A stretch of DNA of 64,000 nucleotides from Callorhinus ursinus (taxonomy: Eukaryota; Chordata; Mammalia; Carnivora; Otariidae). The notes under the pieces are model-generated. The model ran no database searches, had not been told where the DNA came from, and was given only the letters and a program-made list of their open reading frames with translations. The translations under genes were made by a program, and so were the position numbers. Location: contig NW_020312894.1 of NCBI RefSeq assembly GCF_003265705.1, positions 2,354,857 to 2,418,856 on the forward strand, in the 5' to 3' direction. Position 1 is the first letter of the stretch, and the number at the start of each line of letters is the position of its first letter. Below are positions 34,741 through 43,522 of this stretch, in pieces.

Positions 34741-36566
34741 TCCAGGTGGGAGGCTCTTCTCTTCAGCACTTAGTAGATGCCAGCCTAGCCTTTCCAGGCA
34801 GCTGGAGTAAAAATGTGTCTCAAAAATAGTGTCTAGGAAAACAAAAAGAAATAAAACATCCTCCACATAGCAAAACGGAAAAGGACACCACAAAGTTCAG
34901 TTTCCTGCTGAAGAAGTACCGATCAGACTATGGTGGAAACATCTCTTCGGCTTCCATGGCAAGCCTCTGTGGGAATCCAGTGGGGTGTGGGGAATAAGCA
35001 GGAAGGAAATAGGAAATCAAAGGACTAAAACATCCCTGAAATGGAGTCAACCCTAAATGTGAATAATCTAAGAAGCATCCTTATCAGATCAATGTGCTGA
35101 CTACAGGGAAGATCTTAAATTAAGTGGGACTTCAGAAAGCATCGTCCCTGGAGACAAGAGGTTAAAAGTTGAGGAGATGACACGCATTGGTGACTGGGTG
35201 GTGGAAGGAAAAAGGGAAAAGCAAGAAGCAAAATTTGGAATCCTACAAGCTAAATGGTTCCCAAAACACTGAAGGCCACACAGCCCTTCCCCCCATCAAA
35301 ACTGTTACAGAAGCTACATTTGGCTTGAATGACAGAAGTTGCTCTCAGATTATAAACATACCCTCCAGACTGTCACAATGTGAAAAGACATATGCAATAT
35401 TCCTCTATATGAAGCAGCTGTATATTCACCCATACAAAGAATAAGCAAAAATATTAAGTTAAAGCTTTTAAATTGATGAACCCACCTACCAAAAAACAAT
35501 GAATGCAGAATGAAGTTAACACAGCCTCCAGAGTAATTAAATGTCCTCATGCAAGGATTTGAAGATTATCAGAAATTCAGAAACTAAAATTAAAAATAAA
35601 CAAAGAAATCAAATGACAGTTTGTGGAGCTCAGAAAGAAATAGAAGAAAGATATACTGTCATTTCAGAAATGAAGGCAAACCTACAAACTGCCCTAGGAA
35701 GAATAGATGTTAATTGAAATTTATTAAACATCACAGAAGAAAGTCAGGATAACTTGGATGAGAAAATAGAAGAAAGAGAGTAGTAGAAAGGGTCAGGGTA
35801 AAATAGTTGAAATAAAAGATGGGGAGAAAAAAAATCCAGTGTATGTATAATTGGAGTTCCCAAAAAAGAAACACAAAACAATGGATCATAACTGATATTT
35901 AAACCTTAGTTGATGGATAACTTCCAGAAATTAAACAATACATAAGTCTACACTTATCAATGGCCTACAGAGACCAGAGAAAATTGAACCAGAATAATTA
36001 ACTCTCAGATCTTAGCCTGGTAAAACCATTAGGCTTTAAAAGCTAAACGTGAACAAACCTTCAAGGCAAAAATATAAAAATAACCTATAAGAGCAAGAAA
36101 ATTAGGCTGGCATCAGACATCTCAAGGCAACAATGATGCAAGATTTTTAATACATTTGAGGAAAGAATATGTAAACCAAGGATTTACTATCCTGGCAAAA
36201 CCAGTCCAATGCCCAGGCTCGTTCACAGCGACTTTGACCATAGAACACAGCTCTCATGAACGCTTCCTGAGGGATCTGTGGGAGGATGAGCTTCATCCAT
36301 CCAAAACAGGACCAGAGAGGCTTGGGCAAAAAGACTGATGATGATCATTTAGAACATGTAATGGAATGTTTGAGGCCAGAATACTGGAGGTGGGGATGGG
36401 AGGGGAGGGGTGATATATACATGTGTTACATATTTGGCAGGGTGGAAATAATAAAACTAGAATGGGAGATAAGACAGAAAGAGAACAGGAAAGACCTCCT
36501 GATTGTGCTGTGGAGCACAGGGGATTGTCAACAACACCACCAAAACTGATTTTGAAACAGCAGGCT

Positions 36567-36784
36567 GGGGAGCGCCTGGGGGGGGTCCAGTCTGTTGAGC
36601 ATCCAACTCTTGCTTTTGGCTCAAGTCATGATCTCAGGGTGGTGGGGTCGAGCCCATGTCAGGCTCTGCGCTCAGCAAGGAGTCTGCTTGGGATTCTCTC
36701 TCCCTCTCCCTCTGCCCCTCCCCCGATGTGTGTGCTCACTCTCTCTCTCTAAAATAAATAAGTAAATCTTAAAAAAAAAAAAAA
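36567..36784 (+). mobile_element. can-SINE in the old L1 relic
   Basis: It has a GGGGAGCGCCTGGGGGGGTC head, 'GTTGAGCATCCAACTCTTGC', a CT-rich block and a TAAAATAAATAAGTAAATCTT tail with poly-A. Divergent, so one of the older SINEs here. A TSD is uncertain (ACAGCAGGCTG against ACAGGCTG). Confidence 0.9.
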
Positions 36785-37895
36785 ACAGGCTGCGAAATAC
36801 AAAGAAAGAACACAGAAGACAAGGGGATTTGAAAATGGCAGAAGGCATCACTGGAACAGACCTGGACAACAACAAGCCAGTGCAAATACCAGAGAGAGCA
36901 GAAAGTAAGAGAAATAAGATTGGAGAAGACCCATCACGGAAGGAGAGGAAATCAGAAATACACACGAAACTCTAGCAATCGTAACAAGAAATGATGTAGT
37001 TCCGCTAAGACCTGACATGCAGCCGTATAAATAATATGAGTTTGACAGACTTATGAAGAGAACATTATTTCCAATTTCCAGTTGGTTTCCGAAAGCAAAA
37101 TTTCACCGTATGCCAAATGCCCAAGACACATCTAAAAACAGAGTGATGCAGAAAGGCTCAAAATATAAAGAATGACAGAGTTATGGAAGGCAAATGAAAA
37201 CAGTAAGAAGGCAGATGTTCTGATCCTGTGTGGAAAACAGTACAAAGAAGAACATGTTTTAATACTAAAACAACTCACAATAAGTGGATGGCAGCTATGA
37301 ATCGCCCTGCTGAAAATGACACGGTAAAAATCTCCATAAATAGAAAACAAAATACAGAAGCGAACAGAAATAAGTAGGGAGCTAGAAGACATAATCAATA
37401 AGACAGATTTTACTGAACTACTTTAAATTCACTCCTTAGCACACACGGCACTTCCCCTGAATCGATCATTATTAGCTCACAGAGAAAATATCAATACACC
37501 CCATAAGGTAGACAATGGCACATAATTGTTTCTGATTGCAATGCAGTAAAACTAAAAGCTAATACCTGAAATAAAGAACAAAAATTTAATTCAGCCTGGA
37601 AATTAAAAAAAAATAAAACCTTCAATTAAGCAACTTTTAGATAAATTGGGAAATGCAAATTAAATTACAGAATTTCTAAAAACAGATCATGGTTATAGAG
37701 TTCATTGAAAGCAGTAATCAAAGGAAACGAGGTAGCCTTCAGCGCCTACATCAGTATAAACACTAAAATGCAAAAGCCAGGAAAAGAGCAAATAGTGAGC
37801 CAAAAGAAAGCGCAAAAAAGCAACAGATAATAAAAGAAGGAATTAATGTAGTAGAGAATAGAAAAATAGTAGCTCTGATTAATAAATCAAAAAAA

Positions 37896-38005
37896 TTTTT
37901 TTCCTATCAAAGTAGACCAACAACTAGCTGCCTTGATTAGGAAAAGGAGAAAAAAAGCACTATATATATATATATATAATATATATATATAAAGGAGAAA
38001 AAAAG

Positions 38006-38041
<36 letters not shown>

Positions 38042-38057
38042 GACAAGTGCTTAATAG
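37896..38057 (+). repeat. Left copy of a ~160 bp duplicate beside the gap
   Basis: This copy begins TTTTTCCTATCAAAGTAGAC, contains two AAAGCAC(TA)n blocks and ends AAATGACAAGTGCTTAATAG. Nearly the same sequence follows the gap at 38158-38312, differing in (TA)n length and a few bases. Confidence 0.85.
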
Positions 38058-38157
38058 NNNNNNNNNNNNNNNNNNNNNNNNNNNNNNNNNNNNNNNNNNN
38101 NNNNNNNNNNNNNNNNNNNNNNNNNNNNNNNNNNNNNNNNNNNNNNNNNNNNNNNNN
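38058..38157. other. Assembly gap (100 N)
   Basis: Exactly 100 consecutive N, a conventional placeholder for a gap of unknown size. A frame reported open across it (38047-38247) is meaningless. Confidence 0.99.
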
Positions 38158-38262
38158 GTTTTTCCTATACAAGTGGACCAACAACTAGCTGCCTTGATTA
38201 GGAAAAGGAGAAAAAAAGCACTATATATATATAATATATATATATAAAAAGGAGAAAAAAAG

Positions 38263-38296
<34 letters not shown>

Positions 38297-38312
38297 GACA
38301 AGTGCTTAATAG
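38158..38312 (+). repeat. Right copy of the duplicate beside the gap
   Basis: Starts GTTTTTCCTATACAAGTGGA and ends AAATGACAAGTGCTTAATAG, as the left copy does. It holds the same (TA)n blocks at different lengths, as expected of two alleles or error-prone reads of one locus. Confidence 0.85.
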
Positions 38313-38689
38313 CCAATTGCCAAAAAAAAAATAAATTAAGAATTATCATAGGAGATTATTTACAGGACTCTGTGTAAATAAATTTGAAAACCTAGATGAA
38401 AAGGATAATTTCCTGTGAAAATAAAGTTCTCCAAAATTAAATCTACAGAAATAGAAAGTTTAAACAGAATAACTTTTATAGAAGTTAGAAACTTACCAAG
38501 GAACTACCCACAAAAAATATGAGGTTCTGATAACTTCACAGGGGATGACACTAAAGCTTCAAAGGCAAGATATTCCCAAGGCTACAGAAATGTCCCCGTG
38601 CACTAAAAAGTGAAAAACAAATTATTTTCATAAAGCAACGAAACATTTACACTTAAGCCTGATAAAGACAGTGTAAGATAATCGCCGTT

Positions 38690-38706
38690 AGAAGAATACT
38701 AAATAA
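38690..38706 (+). repeat. SINE TSD, left copy
   Basis: AGAAGAATACTAAATAA pairs with AGAAGAATGCTAAATAA at 38898-38914 (17 bp, one mismatch). Confidence 0.9.
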
Positions 38707-38897
38707 GGGGCGTCTGGGTGGCTCAGTCGTTAAGCGTCTGCCTTCGGCTCAGGTCCTGGTCCCGGGGTCCTGGGATCGAGCCCCGCATCGGGCTCCCTGC
38801 TCGGCGGGAAGCCTGCTTCTGCTTCTCCCTCTGCTGCTCCCCCCGCTTGTGCTCTGTCTCTCTCTCTTTGTCAAATAAAAATAAAAATCTTAAAAAA
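38707..38897 (+). mobile_element. can-SINE
   Basis: It has a GGGGCGTCTGGGTGGCTCAG head, 'GGGATCGAGCCCCGCATCGG', a CT-rich block ending CTCTCTTTGTCAAATAAAA and a poly-A tail. A 17 bp TSD with one mismatch bounds it. Confidence 0.96.
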
Positions 38898-38965
38898 AGA
38901 AGAATGCTAAATAAAACCACACTGCAAGACCATTTCTCACCCATCAGACTTTCAGACTTTCGGAA

Positions 38966-39165
38966 ATGAACGGGTTTGGCCCCGCGTCCTGGACTATGAA
39001 GGATGAGCCGGGTAAGAGCCGTGGAGGCCCGGCCCCCCGCCAGCCGCAAACCCGGACCGTCAGGCCCTTTGAGGAAGAGACGGCGCGACCCTGTCACAAA
39101 GGCAGGACGCAGGAGGCGCTCGATGAGGCGGCCGCACAAAACGGTATCGTGCGGGTGTCAGCAAA
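38966..39165. other. CpG-dense ~200 bp island in AT-rich DNA
   Basis: Directly after the AT-rich L1 relic, CpG dinucleotides become frequent (GCCCGGCCCCCCGCCAGCCG, GACGGCGCGACC, GAGGCGGCCGCAC). Two plus-strand frames stay open (73 codons from 38966, 69 from 39003), with Arg/Pro-rich products lacking a known domain. Possibly part of an unassigned LTR or a CpG-rich pseudogene fragment; origin unknown. Confidence 0.45.
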
Positions 39166-39659
39166 GATTCAGGAGGAGTTCTATTGAGACTGATACTAAC
39201 TGGATGGATTGAAAATATATGGTCTGTACAAAGAAGGAGTAAGAATATCTGTAGTTTTGCAAACATAAGCACGGGGAGAATACAACAAACCAGGCAAAAT
39301 CCATTGCCTGCAGGGATGTGTGGCCGTGGGCTAGAGGTGGGGGCGGGGGAGGTGCTTCGCGCAGCATTGCTTTTAGTATAGTTTTGAATTTTGGAGCCAT
39401 GCTAAGACTTTACATACCCAAATCCCTAAAACAGAATGCTGCAGGGACTAATCAACACAATTTTATTTTAATTGAATGACACAAACAGACTGAAGAGGGA
39501 GAAAAACTAAACCAAAATCCTTTGAACACAATCGTTTAACTCTGTAGCCTGATTACAAAGACCAAAAAATAGGCTAAAGGAATACTGAACTCTAGTAAGT
39601 TTGATTTCTCAGCGTGTGGGTTCATGTCTCTGGGCCATGGTGGAAGGGGATTTCGAATC
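39166..39659. other. Unassigned stretch
   Basis: AT-moderate, repeat-like text without a firm family match; may belong to the LINE relic that follows. Confidence 0.3.
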
Positions 39660-40337
39660 AGAAAGGGGAACTGAGGTTACCCTGTTGGCCTGAGAGTCAC
39701 CGTGAGAGGTGCGAGTGTCTCCAACTGCACTGAGATCCACTTACAAGCACACGGATCATTTCCAGGCGGCTTCTGTCAAGAAACTCAGGGTCTGAATCCA
39801 GTGATGAGGAAACATCAGACAAACCCACACAGAGGAACATTTTATCAAATAACTTTCCCACACTCTTTAAAGACATCAAAGGCTGAATGTAAAACAGTGG
39901 GGCTAGCTGCCCTAGCTTAGGAGGAACCCGAGTCCTGGCCCCCAAATGCATCAGGCTTGGGTCTCAGGCTTCAACAACAAGTTGAAAGGACCTAATTGGA
40001 ACAATTGAAGAACTCCAAATAAGGACTTTGAATCAGGTAAGAATGGTGTATCAGGGCAAAGTTTCCTCGTTTGGACAATTTTACTATGTAACAGGGTGCC
40101 CTTGTGCTGAGGAAACGCAGACTCAAGTGTTTAGAGATAAAGGGACACCAGGTCTGCAGCTGACTTCTCAATGAGGAAAAGTGTTTGTATACAACTCGAG
40201 TTGTATATGATCCTTGGGAGAGAGAAGACACACACATGAGATAAGGAGAAACGGACATAATGGGGGAGTTGGGGTGAAATGTACATGGGGCTAACTTTAT
40301 TCTTATACCATTTCTAGCTTTCAAATTTCATCTAAAT
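39660..40337 (+). mobile_element. Ancient LINE 3'-end relic, family uncertain
   Basis: Blocks such as 'AACATCAGACAAACCCACAC', 'AACATTTTATCAAATAAC', 'CTCTTTAAAGACATCAAAGG' and an ending 'CTTTCAAATTTCATCTAAATAAAAAG' follow the order of a common L1M-type 3' end. No coding capacity. Confidence 0.5.
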
Positions 40338-40352
40338 AAAAAGTCTCCCAAA

Positions 40353-40570
40353 GGGGCGCCTGGGTGGCTCAGTTGGTTAAGCGACTGCCTTCGGCTCGGG
40401 TCATGATCCTGGAGTCCCGGGATCGAGTCCCGCATCGGGCTCCCTGCTCAGCAGGGAGTCTGCTTCTCCCTCTGACCCTCTTCCCTCTCGTGCGCTCTCT
40501 CTCTCAAATAAACAAAATCTTTTAAAAAAATAAATAAATAAAAATAAAAAATAAATAAAAAATAAATAAG
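40353..40570 (+). mobile_element. can-SINE 1 of cluster
   Basis: Head GGGGCGCCTGGGTGGCTCAG, TTGGTTAAGCGACTGCCTTC, 'GGGATCGAGTCCCGCATCGG', CT-rich block, then a long (AAAT)n/AATAAA tail to about 40570. The extended tail is a microsatellite-like growth. Confidence 0.96.
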
Positions 40571-40585
40571 TAAAAATGTGTTCTA

Positions 40586-40776
40586 GGGGTGCCTGGGTGG
40601 CTCAGTCATTAGATGTCTGCCTTCGGCTCAGGTTATGATCCCAGGTCCTGGGATCGAGCTCCGCATCGGGCTCCCTGCTCGGCGAGGAGCCTGCTTCTCC
40701 CTCTGACCCTCTCCCCTCTCATGTGCTCTCTCTCTCTCATTCTCGCTCTCTCAAATAAATAAATCTTTAAAAAAAA
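40586..40776 (+). mobile_element. can-SINE 2 of cluster
   Basis: Head GGGGTGCCTGGGTGGCTCAG with a shortened tRNA-like arm (TCATTAGATGTCTGCC), 'GGGATCGAGCTCCGCATCGG', CT-rich block, AATAAATAAATCTTT and poly-A. Confidence 0.95.
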
Positions 40777-40791
40777 AAAAAGTCCCCCAGG

Positions 40792-40991
40792 ACGCCTGGG
40801 CAGCTCTGTTGCTTAAGCATCTGCCTTTGGCTCAGGTCGGGATCCCAGGATCCTGGGATCGAGTCCCGAGTCGGACTCCCTGCTCAGCGGGGAGCCTGCT
40901 TTTCCCTCTGCCTCTGCCTCTCCCCCTGCTTGTGAGCTCCTTCACTCTCTCTTTCTCTCTCTCGGACAAATAAATAAATAATATCTTTAAA
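40792..40991 (+). mobile_element. can-SINE 3 of cluster
   Basis: Diverged head GACGCCTGGGCAGCTCTGTT, 'GGGATCGAGTCCCGAGTCGG', CT-rich block and an AAATAAATAAATAATATC tail. It is the most diverged of the three, consistent with being the first to insert. Confidence 0.93.
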
Positions 40992-41244
40992 AAAAAGTCT
41001 CCCAAATGTATTATTCCATAATCTCCTGGACTTCACTCACTTCATTGACAAGTCAGCTTTCAATCCCATCGTTGACCCTCTGAAGGAGGTGAAGCTTTTC
41101 CCTTCCCTCTGCCTGCCTTTAAATTTTTCTCATCTCTGCTTTCCAGCAATTTAAGAATAATTTGCCTCAGTGGGATTTTCTTTGTATTTATCCTGTTTTG
41201 GCTTTGGAAAGCATCATGGTATCTTTAACTAGATTTGGGCATCT

Positions 41245-41610
41245 CTTATGGCCTGAGTTGTGTTTCCCCCAAATCCATATGTTGAAGCCCTAACCCGCCC
41301 TGTGACTGCATTTGGGATATGGCCTGTAAGGGGGTGAATGTGGTTAAATGGGGTCATCACAGGTCCAGTAGGACTGGTGCCCCTGATTAGAGGAAGAGAC
41401 ACCAGAGACCTGTCTCCCCGCGTGCACAAAGAGACAGAACACAGATAGGTTGTGCCGTCTGCAAGCCAAGGGGCAAGGTCTCATCAGACACCAGCCTTGC
41501 TGGCACCTCCGCCCTGGACTCCCAGCTCCAGGACTGAGAACAGGGACCTCTGTAGCTTCGGTGGCCAGCCCGCGATGTGTCCTGTACGGCAGCCTGAGCT
41601 CACTAATATA
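41245..41610 (+). mobile_element. MLT1-type LTR (ERVL-MaLR), solo
   Basis: LTR landmarks in order: 'TATGGCCTGAGTTGTGTTTC', 'CCATATGTTGAAGCCCTAAC', 'TGGTTAAATGGGGTCATCAC', 'GTCTGCAAGCCAAGGG', 'CTCCAGGACTGAGAA' and 'CAGCCTGAGCTCACTAATA'. Solo and non-coding. Confidence 0.82.
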
Positions 41611-41689
41611 GCAGCAGTTTGGGGAAATGCATGGCTACAGTATGACCAGGATAAGGGCCGTGCTGAGGAATTCAGGGGAGGCAGAGACG

Positions 41690-41825
41690 AACGTGCGATC
41701 CCACAGCCTGGCTTTGAAGCGACACCTTCCTCATAGGACTTCTGTGACGGAAAATGAATCACCATGGTAGAAGCTGCTAGAACAATGTCTGAAACCCAGC
41801 AGCATTAGGTACTTGTTGGCTCTGA
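41690..41825 (+). mobile_element. Possible MIR fragment
   Basis: 'GCTAGAACAATGTCTGAAAC' followed by 'GGTACTTGTTGGCT' resembles the MIR 3' portion, but divergence is high. Confidence 0.3.
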
Positions 41826-42536
41826 TTCAGAGACAGATGCTTCCAGCGGGCCTGGGTCCCACCTGCAGGCAGCTTCGGGACGGCCCTGACGGGTCTCAGG
41901 AGCACACACCTTCCCCACACTGGACGTCCCTCTGGGACAGGCAGTGCGTCTGAGGGCTATGACTGTCTTCCCAGCACGGGAGTCCAGCATGGGCTGACAA
42001 CATGTGCTCACTGCTCCAGGGCCCTGGTGCCCCTCCAAAAGTGGGGGTCCTCCTCTGGGAATAGGGGGGCAGAGCCAGTTCTGTGTCTGCTTGGAGGTGA
42101 GACAGGGAACTCGAACTTACTGTCCAGGGAATGCTGTTATCACCTCGGAGAGAGAGCGTAGGATGCAGCCACTACCCGGCATCGGCTTGTGATGTAGGAA
42201 ACACTCAGTGTAACTATGTGCTTGTGACCAGTGGTTCCTCCTGGTGAACCAGGAGGTTTTTCCTTGGAAACAGGACACTGGAGATGAGGAGTCAAGCCCT
42301 CTGCTGCTGTCTCACTCTGTGACCAGGGCTGGCCAGCTGGCCTCCCTGGGACCCTGGCACACAGCGTCCTGTCTCTGGAGTAAGGTGCCTGGGCTCAGAT
42401 CACAAAGGTCCCTGCCGGGTCTGACATTCCCGGATGTTCAGACCTCCCCCAGCGCTGTCTGAGCGTGCTGTGACGTGGTCAACCGTTGAATTACAAGAAA
42501 ATGTTCCTTCTTCTAAAGATGTTAACTGGCTCTCCT
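41826..42536. other. Unassigned stretch between two MLT1 LTRs
   Basis: About 700 bp of GC-rich sequence without retroviral coding hallmarks. It does not look like the interior of a MaLR element, so the flanking LTRs are probably separate insertions. Confidence 0.35.
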
Positions 42537-42911
42537 GCTGCTATGGGCTGAATTGTATGCCCCCCAAATTCCCATGTTGAAGCTGTAACAACCAGAACCT
42601 CAGAATGTGACTGTGTTTGTGGACGGGGTCTTTAAAGAGGTAATTAAGGTAAACTGAAGTCACTAATCCATTGTGCCTGGTATCATTATAAGAAGAGGAG
42701 ATTTGGACACAGACACACACAAAGGCACAACCATGTGAGGACACAGGGAGAAGGTGGCCGTCTACAAGCCGAGGAGAGAGGCCTCAGCAGAAACCAATGC
42801 TGCCAACACCCTGATTGTGGACTTCCAGTCTCCAGGACCGGAGTAATACATTTCTGTTGCTTAAACCCCAGTCTGGTATTTTGTTTTGGCTGCTCTAGCA
42901 AACTAATACAC
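42537..42911 (+). mobile_element. MLT1-type LTR (ERVL-MaLR), solo
   Basis: Clear MaLR LTR: 'TATGGGCTGAATTGTATGCC', 'CCTCAGAATGTGACTGTGTT', 'ATTATAAGAAGAGGAGATTT', 'ACCATGTGAGGACACAGGGA', 'TTGTGGACTTCCAGTCTCCA' and an end 'GCAAACTAATACA'. Better preserved than the copy at 41245. Confidence 0.88.
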
Positions 42912-42938
42912 CTGCTCATCACTGATGTGTTGTTCCTT

Positions 42939-42951
42939 TGTGACCCAATTT
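42939..42951 (+). repeat. TSD of 5'-inverted L1, left copy
   Basis: TGTGACCCAATTT pairs with TGTGACCCAGTTT at 43510-43522 (13 bp, one mismatch). Confidence 0.75.
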
Positions 42952-43509
42952 TGGTTTTTTTCTTTCAGTTTTATATATATGACACACACATATATATAAT
43001 TGAACAATTATATATAGATCTACTTTCCTAGCAAATTTCAAGCATATGACACATTATTATGAGTGATAGTCACCATATTGTATAATAGATTGTCAGAACT
43101 TATTCGTCTTATAACTGAAAGTTGGTACCCTTTGACTGACATCTCCTGACCGATTTTCCCCGCCCACCCCCAGCCCCTGGCAACCCTGTTCTAGTCTCTG
43201 TTTCTCTAAATTTGACATCGTTAAATTCCACATGTAACTGACACCAAAAGCAGAGGCAGCAAAAGCAAAGATAAACAAGTGGGACCACATCAAGCTAAAA
43301 AGCTTCTGCACAGCAAAAGAAACCATCAATGAGAAGAAAAGTCAACCGGCAGAGTGGGAGAAAGTGTTTCCAAACCAAGTGTTTGATACAGGGTAAATAT
43401 CGAAAACATATAAGGGACACATACAACTCAATAGCAAAAAAACCCCACATAATGCAAGTAGGAATGGGCAAAGGCCCCGAATAGACATTTTTCCAAAGAA
43501 TGTGACAAA
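42952..43509 (-). mobile_element. Truncated L1 with 5' inversion (twin priming)
   Basis: From 42952 to about 43232 the plus strand reads as the complement of an L1 3' UTR (T-rich start, 'CACCATATTGTATAATAGA', 'CCAGCCCCTGGCAACCC', 'AAATTCCACATGTAA'). At about 43233 the orientation flips. 43233-43509 reads in the sense direction of ORF2 ('AAGTGGGACCACATCAAGC', 'AAGCTTCTGCACAGCAAAAG', 'AGACATTTTTCCAAAGAA'). A 13 bp TSD encloses both halves, so they entered together, with the poly-A at the left. This is the structure produced by twin priming. Confidence 0.8.
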
Positions 43510-43522
43510 TGTGACCCAGTTT

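Larger units (their letters stand above)
35190..38960 (+). mobile_element. Ancient L1 relic (HAL1/L1M-like), ORF1 plus ORF2 5' half
   Basis: A long sense-strand relic. The first part (about 35280-36320) reads as ORF1-type sequence: 'AATTGGAGTTCCCAAAAAAG', 'GGCTGGCATCAGACATCTCA', 'TACTATCCTGGCAAAACC' and 'GGATGAGCTTCATCC'. After a G-rich spacer (36380-36440) and a SINE, 37100-38650 holds endonuclease and early RT-region text, for example 'TTGATTAGGAAAAGGAG' and 'GGTTCTGATAACTTCACAGG'. All frames are riddled with stops. The HAL1-like ORF1 makes the family ambiguous, since HAL1 lacks ORF2; this may be two adjacent elements. Interrupted by SINEs at 36567 and 38707 and by an assembly gap. Confidence 0.7.
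40338..41006 (+). repeat. Three head-to-tail can-SINEs sharing one target sequence
   Basis: The 15 bp AAAAAGTCTCCCAAA occurs at 40338-40352 and again perfectly at 40992-41006. A close copy, AAAAAGTCCCCCAGG, lies at 40777-40791, between the second and third SINE. The simplest reading is that the third SINE inserted first, a second insertion then hit the left duplicate of the same site, and the middle SINE landed in the first one's A-rich tail. Confidence 0.8.

Noticed and set aside
36147..36550. Short open frames (60-87 codons) in the HAL1-like relic
   Set aside because: They are remnants of degraded L1 sequence broken by stops, not host genes.
38047..38247. Open frame spanning the N gap
   Set aside because: It consists largely of undefined residues across an assembly gap and a (TA)n run.
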